A stretch of 64,000 nt of DNA from Haladaptatus cibarius D43 (GCF_000710615.1 NZ_JDTH01000002.1:612082-676081), one strand, 5' to 3'; positions 25,690 through 35,343 are shown, counted from the stretch's first letter. Program-made: numbers and translations. The notes: generated by a model from the sequence alone, not told the origin.

Positions 25690-26904
25690 ATGGGTTCATT
25701 CGAGTTCGTCCGCGAACACTCTCCGTACAAACATCGGGAGGCATTGCTTGACGATTACACGCCCGATACGCTGGTCGGGCGTGATTCTGAGTTGGCCGAG
25801 TATCACGGTGCGCTCCAGCCCGCCATCTACGGCGAGCAACCGGACAACATCTTTCTCTACGGCAAGGCCGGTGTTGGGAAAACGGCGGCGACGCGATTCC
25901 TACTCGATAAACTTGAACATAACGCGGGCGACTACGATGACTTGGAAATCTTCACGGAACTCGTCAACTGCGACGGCTTGAACTCCAGCTATCGCGTGGC
26001 CAGCCATCTCGTGAACACGCTCCGTGACCCGGCCAACCGCATCAGCGAAACCGGCTATTCGCGGTCGCAGGTGTACGAACTGATGTGGGACGAACTCGAC
26101 ACCCACGGCGGCATCATCCTGTTGGTGCTGGACGAAATCGACCATCTCAAAGACGACAGCATTCTCTACCAACTCTCCCGTGCGCGCGAGAACGAAAACC
26201 TCACCGAGGCCCGAATCGGCCTCATCGGCATCAGCAACGACCTCACTTTCCGAGACGGTCTGTCACCGAAAGTTCGCTCGTCGCTCTGTGAACGCTCGAT
26301 TTCGTTTTCGACCTACGACGCGAACGAACTTCGCGCCGTTCTCGACCAACGTCGAGAAGTCGCGTTCAAAGACGACGTGCTGACGGACGACGTGATTCCG
26401 CTGTGCGCCGCGTTCGGTGCGCAGGAATCCGGTGACGCGCGAAAAGCACTCGATTTGCTTCTGAAAGCTGGCGACCTCGCCCGCGAGGAAAACGCCGCAC
26501 GCGTTTCGGAGGAGCACGTTCGCCGGGGCCGGGACTTGCTCGAACGCGAGCAGGTCGCCCGCGGAATCGCCGACCTGAACGACCACGAACGACTGGTCGT
26601 CTACGCGCTCGCAACGCTCGAAGCCGAAAGCGAAACGCCCGCTCGGTCGCGCGAAATCTACTCCCGGTATAAAGCGCTTTCAGACGCCGCCCAACGCGAA
26701 GCCCTCACTGCGCGCTGGCTCCGCGAGCATCTCGACGACCTCTCGATGCTCGGTATCCTCTCCGTCTCCGAAATCAACGAAGGCTCCGCGGGCGGGAAGT
26801 ACCGCGAATATGCCCTCCAGCAAGACCTCGCGGTCGTCCTCGACGCCTTGGAGGAAACGCTCGAAGCGATGGGCGTTCACACGAGCGTCAAAGGCTACGT
26901 CTGA
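25690..26904 (+). CDS. orc1: Orc1/Cdc6 family replication initiator
   Basis: 404 residues, the normal archaeal Orc1/Cdc6 length. The AAA+ core has Walker A YGKAGVGKTA (about 57-66) and Walker B LLVLDEID (about 144-151), and RSSLCERSISF covers the arginine-finger/sensor region. The C-terminal winged helix (about 310-395) binds DNA. The protein binds ORB elements and loads the MCM helicase. It lies next to the ORB array and is probably the initiator of this origin; haloarchaea carry several paralogues, each usually matched to its own ORB type. Confidence 0.95.
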   Translation: MGSFEFVREHSPYKHREALLDDYTPDTLVGRDSELAEYHGALQPAIYGEQPDNIFLYGKAGVGKTAATRFLLDKLEHNAGDYDDLEIFTELVNCDGLNSSYRVASHLVNTLRDPANRISETGYSRSQVYELMWDELDTHGGIILLVLDEIDHLKDDSILYQLSRARENENLTEARIGLIGISNDLTFRDGLSPKVRSSLCERSISFSTYDANELRAVLDQRREVAFKDDVLTDDVIPLCAAFGAQESGDARKALDLLLKAGDLAREENAARVSEEHVRRGRDLLEREQVARGIADLNDHERLVVYALATLEAESETPARSREIYSRYKALSDAAQREALTARWLREHLDDLSMLGILSVSEINEGSAGGKYREYALQQDLAVVLDALEETLEAMGVHTSVKGYV

Positions 26905-27053
26905 AACCTCGATACAAATCCGGTTTTCGCCATTACTTCCCCGAAACGTCGGCTGACTCGCGCCGACGAGTCGTACAACGTTCCGAGATAGCCGGATAAC
27001 GCTTCGAACGATGACTCTCGTTTATTAATGCGCTCGCTGTGCGCTTTTGCGGT

Positions 27054-27740
27054 ATGACAAACCCACCAACCGACGAACCCCGAATCCAGGGACAGGCTGC
27101 TCACGGACAAAAACCTCACAGACGGACGACTCGCAGACGGTTTCTCAGAGCCACAGGCGCTTCGCTGGTCGGACTCTCCACACTCCCTACAGTCTCGTTG
27201 GCACAGGGACAAAACGTCGCGGAGTCTTTCGAATTCGGCGGCGAGGTACAAGCGTGGCAGGGGCGCTCACCGCAGTCCATTCAGGGCCAGCAGAACCCGA
27301 CGCTTGAGCTACAGACGGGAAACGTGTACGAGGTGACGTGGGAGAATATCGACGGCCAACCGCACAACTTCGCCTTGCAGGACGCGGACGGGCAGAACCT
27401 TCCCGTCATCTTCCCCGACGTGCAGACGAACATGGGCGGCGGCGGACAGGGTGGTAATCAAGGCGGCGGCGGCGGTGGCGGACAAGGCGGCGGTGGCGGC
27501 GGTCAGGTAACGCCCCCCGATGACGCAATCGACGTGACAGAGACGATTACACAGCAGGGTGCGACCCAGACGCTTCGCTTCGTCGCCACGCAGGACGTGG
27601 CGCAGTACATCTGTGTCATTCATCCGACGACGATGGTCGGAGAAGTTAGTCTGCAAGGCGGTGGCGGAGGCGGCGGAAACGGTGGCGGTGGCGGAGGCGG
27701 CGGAAACGGTGGCGGTGGAGGCAATGATGGCGGGAACTAA
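27054..27740 (+). CDS. Tat-exported cupredoxin (halocyanin-like) with Gly-rich insertions
   Basis: 228 residues from the ATG at 27054. The N-terminus is a Tat signal (TTRRRFLRATGASLVGLS). The type-1 copper ligands are visible: His104 in GQPHNFAL, and Cys187, His190 and Met194 in YICVIHPTTMVG. Two almost pure glycine stretches (about 128-150 and 202-226) interrupt and follow the fold; the first falls between the His and Cys ligands, which is unusual for blue-copper proteins. It is probably an exported electron carrier. The neighbouring convergent GMC dehydrogenase could be its electron donor (inference). Confidence 0.82.
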   Translation: MTNPPTDEPRIQGQAAHGQKPHRRTTRRRFLRATGASLVGLSTLPTVSLAQGQNVAESFEFGGEVQAWQGRSPQSIQGQQNPTLELQTGNVYEVTWENIDGQPHNFALQDADGQNLPVIFPDVQTNMGGGGQGGNQGGGGGGGQGGGGGGQVTPPDDAIDVTETITQQGATQTLRFVATQDVAQYICVIHPTTMVGEVSLQGGGGGGGNGGGGGGGGNGGGGGNDGGN

Positions 27741-27818
27741 CACTCCGACGAAGCGAAAATAGTCGTTTCGTGAACCGCCCGCACCGCCACCGCAACCGAC
27801 CGAACTAATTTTTGCGTC

Positions 27819-29585
27819 CTATCCGAGCATCCGTGGTCGCTTGAAATACTGCTTGATGCCGTCTGCCGCCCGGTACGCTAGCGCGCCGACCGTTCCGGTC
27901 GGATTGTAGCCGCTGTTGTGCGGGAACGCCGAGGCTCCGGGCACGAACAGATTTTCCGCGTCCCAACACTGGAGATAGGAGTTGACGACCGACTGGTTTG
28001 GGTCAGAACCCATAATTGCGCCGCCCGTGTTGTGCGTCGATTGGTACGGTCGAATGTCGTAGTTTCCGCCCTCGCCGATAACCTCCGTTCCGACGCCCAT
28101 CTTCGTTGGCCCCATCGCTTCGATGATTTCGGCACAGCGCTGTCCTTCGAACTCGGCGAGTTTTCTGTCCTGTTCCGTCCAGTTGAACGTCATCCGAAGC
28201 AGTGGGTCGCCCCACTCGTCGGTGTAGGTCGGGTCTAAGTCGAGGTAGTTGGTGCGGTGGGGCATGACTGCACCCTGTGCTGAGATGCTGGCCGTGCTGT
28301 TGTGATATTTGACGCTGGCGCGTTTGAACTCGCCACCCCACTCCTTTTCCACGTTCGGCGGCGATTCGTTGTTCGCAATCGGTCGCTTGCCGGTTTGGCT
28401 GATGGAAATGTTGCCGCCGTGAATGAAGTCCAGATCGGTGTGATCGAAGTTGTCGCCGTTCCAGTCGTCCACCGCGGCCCCGAGCGCACCCGCACCCATG
28501 TAGAGGTTCCACTCCTCGTCGTCGAAATACCCTGCCGCGCCGCCGCCGAAGTTCTGATAGCAGTAGTTCTTTCCAACGGTTCCCTCGCCGGTTTCCGGGT
28601 CGTAGGGTTCGCCGATGTTCGACAACAGGAGCAGTTTGACGTTCCAGAGTGCGTAGGCCGTGAGCGCGACGACCTCCGCCGGTTGAATGTACACCGTGTT
28701 GTCCACCGTATCGACGTACTTTACGCCGGTTACGCGACCTTCCTGTTCGTCGTAAACGAGGCGACGCGCGTCACACTGCGTTCGCAGTTCGAAGTTGCCG
28801 GTTTCCTGTGCGGACGGGAGAACGGTGACCGTCGGGTCTGCTTTCGCGCCCCACTCACAACCGAAGCGTTCGCAGTAGCCGCAGTACTGACACGGCCCGC
28901 GCGCGACCCCGTCGGGGTTCGTGTACGCCTCCGAAAGGTTCGCCGAAGGTGCCATAAATGGATGGTAACCGACGCTCGCCGAGGCCTCCATGAACCGACT
29001 CAGAAGTGGCGAGGTAATCATGGGTTGCGTCGGATACTCCTCTCGTGGCCCTTCGAACGGATTGCCTTCGTCCTGTATGTTCCCGTTGAGGTTGCCCGCC
29101 GCACCCGAAATGCCGGTCATCTCCTCGAACGTCTGGTAGTACGGCCTGAGTTCGTCATAGGTGATTCCCCAGTCCTGTAACTGCATGTTCTCCGGAATCT
29201 TCTCCGGGCCGTATCTGTCGAGCGTCCGCGACCGAATTTCGAAGTCGTAGGGAAGGAATCGCCACGTCTGGCCGTTCCAGTGAACGCCCGCTCCGCCGAC
29301 GCCCTTGCCGGGGAGAAACGACCCCAGTTGCCGCATCGGCAGGGCCTTTTGATTCGGTTCATTTCGGAACGTCAGAGTGCCCTTCGAGAGGTCTTGCATC
29401 ATTTCGTAGCGCAGGGCATAGCGCAGTTCGTTGTGCATGGTGAGATAATCCTCGGGGCCGCGCTCACCGCCGCGCTCGATGCCGACGACCTGCTTGCCGT
29501 CCTCCGCGAGTTCCTTACCGATAATTCCGCCCGTCCACCCGACGCCGACACAGACCACATCGACCGGGTCTAACACTTCAGGCAT
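27819..29585 (-). CDS. GMC-family FAD oxidoreductase (gluconate dehydrogenase-type large subunit)
   Basis: 588 residues from the ATG at 29585. FAD-binding GxGxxG near the start: VVCVGVGWTGGIIGKEL. Family blocks include LPGKGVGGAGVHWNGQTW, a Cys-containing stretch GPCQYCGYCERFGCEWG (six cysteines with the later ones), and the C-terminal catalytic block NTGGAIMGSDPNQSVVN / HNSGYNPTGTVGALAYR. It lacks its own signal peptide. The start overlaps the stop of the small subunit by 8 bases. These enzymes oxidise sugars or sugar acids at the outer membrane face; the substrate is unknown. Confidence 0.9.
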   Translation of the reverse strand: MPEVLDPVDVVCVGVGWTGGIIGKELAEDGKQVVGIERGGERGPEDYLTMHNELRYALRYEMMQDLSKGTLTFRNEPNQKALPMRQLGSFLPGKGVGGAGVHWNGQTWRFLPYDFEIRSRTLDRYGPEKIPENMQLQDWGITYDELRPYYQTFEEMTGISGAAGNLNGNIQDEGNPFEGPREEYPTQPMITSPLLSRFMEASASVGYHPFMAPSANLSEAYTNPDGVARGPCQYCGYCERFGCEWGAKADPTVTVLPSAQETGNFELRTQCDARRLVYDEQEGRVTGVKYVDTVDNTVYIQPAEVVALTAYALWNVKLLLLSNIGEPYDPETGEGTVGKNYCYQNFGGGAAGYFDDEEWNLYMGAGALGAAVDDWNGDNFDHTDLDFIHGGNISISQTGKRPIANNESPPNVEKEWGGEFKRASVKYHNSTASISAQGAVMPHRTNYLDLDPTYTDEWGDPLLRMTFNWTEQDRKLAEFEGQRCAEIIEAMGPTKMGVGTEVIGEGGNYDIRPYQSTHNTGGAIMGSDPNQSVVNSYLQCWDAENLFVPGASAFPHNSGYNPTGTVGALAYRAADGIKQYFKRPRMLG

Positions 29586-30492
29586 CGGTATCGCCCTCCG
29601 AATTTCCGTGTGCGTCGTTTTCCTGTGCGTCGTCCTGCTCACTTTCCATTTCGTACCGCGGGCCGTGGCTGTGAGCGGTCGATTCGGACGAGTTCGACGA
29701 CTCCGACGAACCCGTGCCGGTTTCGATTCCGGTGGATTCCACGTCGTCCTCGACGCCTTGCGGCGGGATTCGAATGAATCCCTTCCTGCCGATGAGTTCC
29801 TTGTAACTGCCGAGCGCGCCGGGCGACCCGGGGAAACGCTTCATCCGCCATCCGGCCATATTCCGATTGCCGCCGTAGGTGGGGTCACAGTAGACGCCCT
29901 CCAGAACGTTCGTGCGAAAGAGCGTGAAAAACTCCGACGGTTTGACCGAGCGGAAGTTGTTGGGTTCGTCGTTTTCGAGCGCCGTGAGCAGTTCGTCTTG
30001 CTGGTCGGTAGATAGGTCGAGAAAGCTCCCGCCGAACTCGTTGTTTGCGTACTCCTCAGTCCACTCCAGCGCGAACTCGTAGGTTTCGACCGGTGTGAGG
30101 TTCGATTGCCAGCCCTGATTCGGAATCGCGTCCTCGAACTGGTTGACGAACGGCGGTTCCATATACCAGTTTTCGCCCTGTCCCCACGCCCCCGCAAGTT
30201 GGCGGTCGATGAAGTAGACGACGCCGGTTTCGACAGCACCCGGCCCGAACTCATCAGACGGGTAAATCCGCTCCGCCATCGCCTGTACCAGTCGCGCTTG
30301 GTTGATGTCGAGTTGAACGAGCGCGTCCTCGTCTACGCCGGTATCGCCATTTTGTGTGTCTTGTTGTTGTACTTCTCCGCGCGCGACGTCGGCGGCGTGC
30401 CCCGACAGCACTATTCCGCCTGCGAGTCCCGACTGGCCGAGAAAGGAGCGTCGCGTGAAATCGAATCGTGTCTCCGGTTGTTCTTCTGGCAT
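29578..30492 (-). CDS. gluconate 2-dehydrogenase subunit 3 family protein (Tat-exported)
   Basis: 304 residues. The N-terminus has a Tat motif (FTRRSFLGQSGLAGG). The rest matches the small-subunit family: ARLVQAMAERIYPSDEFGPG, then FIDRQLAGAWGQGENWY, and GVYCDPTYGGNRNMAGW. In bacterial gluconate and fructose dehydrogenases this subunit exports the large subunit through Tat and supports electron transfer. The acidic C-terminal tail (Ser/Glu/His-rich, residues about 250-304) is a haloarchaeal addition. Together with the large subunit it forms one operon; the cytochrome c subunit of bacterial systems is missing. Confidence 0.88.
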   Translation of the reverse strand: MPEEQPETRFDFTRRSFLGQSGLAGGIVLSGHAADVARGEVQQQDTQNGDTGVDEDALVQLDINQARLVQAMAERIYPSDEFGPGAVETGVVYFIDRQLAGAWGQGENWYMEPPFVNQFEDAIPNQGWQSNLTPVETYEFALEWTEEYANNEFGGSFLDLSTDQQDELLTALENDEPNNFRSVKPSEFFTLFRTNVLEGVYCDPTYGGNRNMAGWRMKRFPGSPGALGSYKELIGRKGFIRIPPQGVEDDVESTGIETGTGSSESSNSSESTAHSHGPRYEMESEQDDAQENDAHGNSEGDTDA

Positions 30493-30690
30493 CTTCGTCC
30501 CCGTTGTTCGACCAGTGCAACCGAATAATCATTATCGACTGTTATAGACTGTTCACGAAGTAATCGGTCAGTTGTTCGCCCTACCGGAGCAGTAATCGGC
30601 AGTAATGTTGAAAAATTGAAAATTTATCACCGACGAACACCACGAACGGTCTGGACGGTTTAACGCACCGACCGAAGTAGAACGCGCACA

Positions 30691-31578
30691 ATGCAGGGAT
30701 TTCGATTCGGCGTCGTCTTCGTGGTGGTCGCACTCGTCGTCGCGCCAATGGCCGGTGTCGCACAGTCGACCGACGGGACACAACAGTCGCAACTACAGCG
30801 GGTAGGACAACAACAGACAGGTCAACAGCAATCACAGCAAGCCAATCAATCACAACAAACCAACGCGACCTTCGAACCCGCACTGGTCGAGAATGAGACT
30901 GTCTCGCTTGCTGGTGTTCCGCTCAATATCGAAAAAGGCTTGCTAACGCTCCGAGACGGGACGTTGACGCTGTTCGTGGAACGCGGCGCGGTGACGGCAG
31001 ACAGAACCACCGCAGTCGTGACGAACACGCGAATCGCGCTCGGAGATAACGTGACTCCCTCCGAGGCGAACAGGACGCGACAAGCCCTCGAAGACGGGAG
31101 ACTCGCGGCACCGTCGGGCGTTTCGCACGCTCGGCTTGCCGCTGGATTGCTGTCGGTCGAAACCAACGGCATCGCGTTCACCGAGACGAACATCGATACG
31201 AACGTCGGCAATCCCACGGTTCCACCGGGTCGCGCCGTCGCAGGGCCGGTGGAAAGTCCGTTCGAGGTGACGAACCTCAGCGCGCCGGAATCCCTTCCGG
31301 TCGGCCAGTCGTTCAACGTCTCGGCGACCGTTCGAAATCCCGGCAACAGAACTGGCACCGAGGAACTACAGTATCGGGTCGAGGGTATCACCGCCCAACG
31401 GCAAACCGTGACGCTCGGTGCGAACGAGTCACGAACGGTGACCTTCGAGGTCAGTTCGGGGACGCTCCCGAGCGAACCGGGAACGTACTCTCACGGTGTG
31501 TACGCATTCGACAGCAACCAGACGGTGAGCATCTCGTTGACTGGCGGCAATCAGTCGAATCAATCAGTTTGGCGGTGA
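30691..31578 (+). CDS. secreted protein with CARDB-like domain
   Basis: 295 residues. A Sec-type signal (FRFGVVFVVVALVVAPMAGVAQS) is followed by a Gln-rich linker (residues about 27-55), a middle domain with TADRTTAVVTNTRIAL and a C-terminal Ig-like fold (VTNLSAPESLPVGQSFNVSA...) typical of CARDB adhesion or spacer modules. There are several N-glycosylation sequons. No anchor is visible, so it is probably secreted or held by another protein. It is the first gene after the divergent GMC operon. Confidence 0.72.
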   Translation: MQGFRFGVVFVVVALVVAPMAGVAQSTDGTQQSQLQRVGQQQTGQQQSQQANQSQQTNATFEPALVENETVSLAGVPLNIEKGLLTLRDGTLTLFVERGAVTADRTTAVVTNTRIALGDNVTPSEANRTRQALEDGRLAAPSGVSHARLAAGLLSVETNGIAFTETNIDTNVGNPTVPPGRAVAGPVESPFEVTNLSAPESLPVGQSFNVSATVRNPGNRTGTEELQYRVEGITAQRQTVTLGANESRTVTFEVSSGTLPSEPGTYSHGVYAFDSNQTVSISLTGGNQSNQSVWR

Positions 31579-31606
31579 CCGCCGACCACACCAGAGATAC
31601 GATTGA

Positions 31607-32386
31607 ATGAACGAAATGAATGCGAAGACGGGATTCGTCACGCAAATCGGGATGGAGTACGAGGAGGCGTTCGAAATCGCGGATGACCTCGGGTTCGACT
31701 ATGTGGAACTGATGATGGACGGAGCGACCGAACGCCAGCATCTCGACCCGGATGCTGTTCGCGCGCGTGCAGAGAAGTGCAATATCGACCTCACGGTTCA
31801 TCTTCCATTCGCGCTCGACATCGGTTCTCCTTTCGAATACGTTCGGGAGGGAACAATTCGAGAAGTTCAGACCGCCGTCGAAACGGCGAATGCGTTCGGC
31901 GCGACCAAAGGTGTCCTCCACGCCAGTTCGAGCGCGTGGAAGCCCGCGTGGGATGCGGAAATCGTCGCGTCGAACATCGTCGAATCAGTACGGAAAATCG
32001 ACGGTTTTGCGGACGACCTCGGCTTCGAAATCTGCGTCGAAAACATCCCCGGCGGGTGGTTTACCATCCACGATTTCGACCGAATTTTCGACGAGACGAA
32101 CGCTTCGATGACTCTCGACACGGGCCACGCGCGAATCGACGGACTGGATTCGGGTGGGATGGCTTCCTTCGTCGGGAGCCACGGCGACCGAATTTCACAC
32201 TTCCACCTGAACGACACGCGACTGGCGAGAGACGAACATCTCCCGTTCGGGTCGGGAACCATCGACTTCCGCGAGATTTTTGGGGCGTTGCCCGACGATT
32301 GGGACGGAACGCTCTCGCTTGAGGTGTTCACCCTCGATTACGGCTACATCGAGACGAGCAAAACGTCTCTGGATGAACTGCTCTGA
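31607..32386 (+). CDS. sugar phosphate isomerase/epimerase (AP endonuclease-2 TIM barrel)
   Basis: 259 residues, xylose-isomerase-like TIM barrel. Visible metal-site blocks: DYVELMMDG near the start, ICVENIPGGW in the middle with the Glu ligand, LDTGHARIDG and HFHLNDTRLARDEHLPFGSG with the Asp and His ligands, and SLEVFTLDYG near the end. The real substrate is unknown. It may act with the PfkB kinase 300 bases downstream, but hairpin terminators separate the two, so they are not one simple operon. Confidence 0.85.
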   Translation: MNEMNAKTGFVTQIGMEYEEAFEIADDLGFDYVELMMDGATERQHLDPDAVRARAEKCNIDLTVHLPFALDIGSPFEYVREGTIREVQTAVETANAFGATKGVLHASSSAWKPAWDAEIVASNIVESVRKIDGFADDLGFEICVENIPGGWFTIHDFDRIFDETNASMTLDTGHARIDGLDSGGMASFVGSHGDRISHFHLNDTRLARDEHLPFGSGTIDFREIFGALPDDWDGTLSLEVFTLDYGYIETSKTSLDELL

Positions 32387-32440
32387 GGCGTGAGCAGACG
32401 GTTTGATTTTCGTCTCGATAGTGCGTATTCTAACCAAGCA

Positions 32441-32490
32441 GGCGGGCGAGTGCACTACACTCGCCCGCCAACCGAGTGTCGTTTTTATTT
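32441..32490 (+). terminator. hairpin with T-rich tail
   Basis: A perfect 12-base stem (32441-32452, GGCGGGCGAGTG, paired with 32458-32469) with a 5-base loop, followed by a T-rich run at 32481-32490. Likely ends the isomerase transcript. Confidence 0.6.
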
Positions 32491-32540
32491 GACTGGAAGC
32501 TCGGAATACGATCGGTATCCGAGCCATCGGCTTTGATTTG

Positions 32541-32569
32541 GGCGGGCAGGCCGACGGCCCGCCTGCCCC
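32541..32569. other. second GC-rich hairpin
   Basis: A compact inverted repeat, GGCGGGC ... GCCCGCC (32541-32547 and 32557-32563), overlapping a GGGCAGGC/GCCTGCCC pair. The two could fold in alternative ways. It stands in the 300-base gap upstream of the kinase. Regulatory role untested. Confidence 0.4.
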
Positions 32570-32685
32570 GTGATTTTAATCGGTTTTTCTGCCCTTGAAA
32601 CAACGTGACCGAAAACACTCTCACCCACGCGACAAACCACATCGAGTAAGCAAACCCTTTCCTGCTGGGCTTCTCACGGGAAACC

Positions 32686-33645
32686 ATGACGGAAACACCG
32701 AAGCCGCGAATCCTCGTCTCCGGGGAAACGCTCGTGGACTTCCTCCCGGAACAGCCCGGCACGCTCTCGAACGTGTCTTCGTTCGACCGCAGGCCGGGCG
32801 GGGCACCTGCGAACGTCGCAGTCGCGCTCTCCAAACTGGACGAAACGCCGTGGTTCTGGACTCGTGTTGCGGACGATCCATTCGGTGATTTTCTCGCGGA
32901 CACGCTGGCAGAAACCCTCCCCGACCGATTCGTAGAACGAGACTCCGACGCGAAGACGACGCTGGCGTTCGTCACCCACGACGAAACCGGCGACCGAGAG
33001 TTTAGCTTCTACCGCGACGGCACCGCGGACACGCAACTTCGCCCCGGTGGCGTGGAGGACGACGTGCTGGCCGACATCGAATGGGTGTACGTCGGTGGCG
33101 TCATGCTGGCCTCGAATCCGGGTCGCCGGGCGACGCTTGACCTCGCGGAACGCGCGAAAAAAGCGGGCTGTTCGGTCGTGTTCGACCCGAACGCCCGCAC
33201 CGAACTGTGGCCGGAAAACGGGTATCTCGACATGGTTGACCAGATGCTCGGTCTCTCGGACGTGGTGAAGGCGACTCCAGAAGACCTCAACATGGCTGGA
33301 TTCGACGCGGAAAATCCGGTCACACTCGCGGTCGATGTCTGCGAAGCCGGGCCGCACACCTGCCTGCTAACGCTCGGCGAGGACGGTTCCCATGCTCATG
33401 CATCCGAGGACGCGCCGTGGGGTGAGAACTCCTTGAGCCATTCAGGCTACGACGTTTCAGTGGAAGACACAACGGGTGCTGGAGATGCGTTCACTGCTGG
33501 CGCGATGGCAGCACTCGCCGAAGGAGAACCACTCTCTGAAGTGCTCGCGTTCGCCAACGCCGTCGCCGCCCTGACGACGACCGAATCGGGAGCGATGACG
33601 GCACTGCCGAATCGGCCATCCGTCACCCAACTTCGAAAGTCGTAA
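32686..33645 (+). CDS. PfkB-family carbohydrate kinase (fructokinase-like)
   Basis: 319 residues of the ribokinase/PfkB family. The N-terminal block RILVSGETLVDFLPEQPG and RRPGGAPANVAVALSKL hold the sugar-binding residues; the C-terminal signature DTTGAGDAFTAGAMAAL contains the catalytic Asp and the anion hole GAGD. Fructose, 2-keto-3-deoxygluconate or another sugar are all possible. The kinase starts about 300 bases after the isomerase and runs the same way. Confidence 0.9.
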   Translation: MTETPKPRILVSGETLVDFLPEQPGTLSNVSSFDRRPGGAPANVAVALSKLDETPWFWTRVADDPFGDFLADTLAETLPDRFVERDSDAKTTLAFVTHDETGDREFSFYRDGTADTQLRPGGVEDDVLADIEWVYVGGVMLASNPGRRATLDLAERAKKAGCSVVFDPNARTELWPENGYLDMVDQMLGLSDVVKATPEDLNMAGFDAENPVTLAVDVCEAGPHTCLLTLGEDGSHAHASEDAPWGENSLSHSGYDVSVEDTTGAGDAFTAGAMAALAEGEPLSEVLAFANAVAALTTTESGAMTALPNRPSVTQLRKS

Positions 33646-33722
33646 CTTCTCCTACGAAGTTCGTAACGGCACTTTTATGCCGATTACGAGGAATCCGAAC
33701 AACAGACCGCGACTGAGAAGAC

Positions 33723-35339
33723 ATGACAGGAACGACAGATGACACGAATGGGGAGTCTGCGGACGCAAACGGCGTGAAAAAGAGGGCATCGGAAGAGGGA
33801 ATACCGGAAGACGGGGCACTCGAAGAAGCGTCGTTCGTGGAGTACGGCATCGAGGACAAACCACCAACGGGGGAATCGGTTCTCCTGGGATTCCAACATT
33901 ATCTCACGATGATTGGCGCGAACATCGCCGTTCCGTTGGCGCTCGCGGGCGCGATGGAGATGCCCGCAGACCAGACGGCGCAGTTCGTCGGCACTTTCTT
34001 CGTCGTCTCCGGACTCGCCACACTGGCTCAGACGACGGTCGGCAATCGGTATCCAATCGTGCAGGGGGCGACGTTTTCGATGCTCGCACCCGCGTTGGCG
34101 ATTATTGGCGTGATTGGCGGTGGATGGCGCGTCACCTTGCTCGAACTACAAGGGGCGGTCATCGCGGCGGCCGCCGTCGAAGTGCTGGTCGGCTATCTCG
34201 GCTTGATGGGCCGACTGAAAAAGTATCTCTCGCCGGTCGTCATCGCGCCGACCATCACACTCATCGGCCTGTCGCTCTTCAACGTTCCGCAGATTACGGC
34301 GACCAATCAGAACTGGTGGCTCGTCGGCCTGACGGTCGGACTCATCGTTCTCTTCTCGCAGTATCTCGACAACCATCGCGCGTTTCGACTGTTTCCCGTT
34401 CTCCTCGGTGTCGTCTCTGCGTGGCTCATCGCCGCGATTCTGTCGGTGACCGGATTCTACTCTCCGGGAGCGCCGGGTCACGTCGCGCTCGGGCAAGTGG
34501 CGAGTGCCCAGCCGATTCAGCCAGTAATGCCGCTTCAGTGGGGAATGCCGCGCTTCACGCTTCCCTACATCATCGGCATGTTCGCGGGCGTCGTCGCGTC
34601 GATGATTGAGAGTTTCGGCGACTACCACGCCGTCGCCCGACTGTCGGGCGTCGGCGCGCCGAGCAGAAAGCGCATCGACCACGGCATCGGAATGGAAGGC
34701 ATCGCCAGCGTTTTCGCTGGAATCATGGGCACCGGAAACGGTTCGACCTCGTATTCGGAAAACATCGGAGCAATCGGTCTGACTGGAGTCGCCTCGCGCC
34801 ACGTGGTTCAGATTGGGGCTATCTTGATGCTCGTCGTCGGTTTCGTCGGCTACTTCGGCCAACTCGTCGCAACTATTCCGAGTCCAATCGTCGGCGGCCT
34901 GTTCATCGCCATGTTCGGGCAAATCGCCGCGGTCGGCCTATCAAACCTGAAATACGTCGATTTGGACTCCCAGCGCAACCTGTTCATCGTCGGCTTCGCC
35001 ATGTTCGCCGGACTCGCAATTCCGGCGTACATCGGCGGCCTCGGCGCAGGAACGGAACAGTCCGGTGCGGAACTGTTCCAAGAGGGGTTGGCGAACGTCG
35101 CGGTGCTCGGCCCGGCCTTGGGCACCGACCTCGTTGCGAATACGCTGTACGTCATCCTCGGAACCGGAATGGCAGTCGGCGGTTTCGTCGCGTTCTTCCT
35201 CGACAACACGGTCGAAGGAACACGCGAGGAACGCGGCCTCGAAGCATGGGACGCCATTACAGAGGACGAGAGCGACTTCGAGAGTGCAATCGACCGACTC
35301 GGTTCCGGTCGCGGTTCCGACCCGACGAAGGCGGACTAA
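33723..35339 (+). CDS. NCS2-family uracil/xanthine permease
   Basis: 538 residues, about 14 predicted membrane helices. The family block around the substrate site is GMFAGVVASMIESFGDYHAVARL, including the conserved acidic residue, and TGNGSTSYSENIGAIGLTGV. An N-terminal acidic cytoplasmic extension (about 45 residues) is common in haloarchaeal members. It imports nucleobases with a cation. Single gene; a T-rich tract at 35344 probably ends transcription. Confidence 0.92.
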   Translation: MTGTTDDTNGESADANGVKKRASEEGIPEDGALEEASFVEYGIEDKPPTGESVLLGFQHYLTMIGANIAVPLALAGAMEMPADQTAQFVGTFFVVSGLATLAQTTVGNRYPIVQGATFSMLAPALAIIGVIGGGWRVTLLELQGAVIAAAAVEVLVGYLGLMGRLKKYLSPVVIAPTITLIGLSLFNVPQITATNQNWWLVGLTVGLIVLFSQYLDNHRAFRLFPVLLGVVSAWLIAAILSVTGFYSPGAPGHVALGQVASAQPIQPVMPLQWGMPRFTLPYIIGMFAGVVASMIESFGDYHAVARLSGVGAPSRKRIDHGIGMEGIASVFAGIMGTGNGSTSYSENIGAIGLTGVASRHVVQIGAILMLVVGFVGYFGQLVATIPSPIVGGLFIAMFGQIAAVGLSNLKYVDLDSQRNLFIVGFAMFAGLAIPAYIGGLGAGTEQSGAELFQEGLANVAVLGPALGTDLVANTLYVILGTGMAVGGFVAFFLDNTVEGTREERGLEAWDAITEDESDFESAIDRLGSGRGSDPTKAD

Positions 35340-35343
35340 CTCG

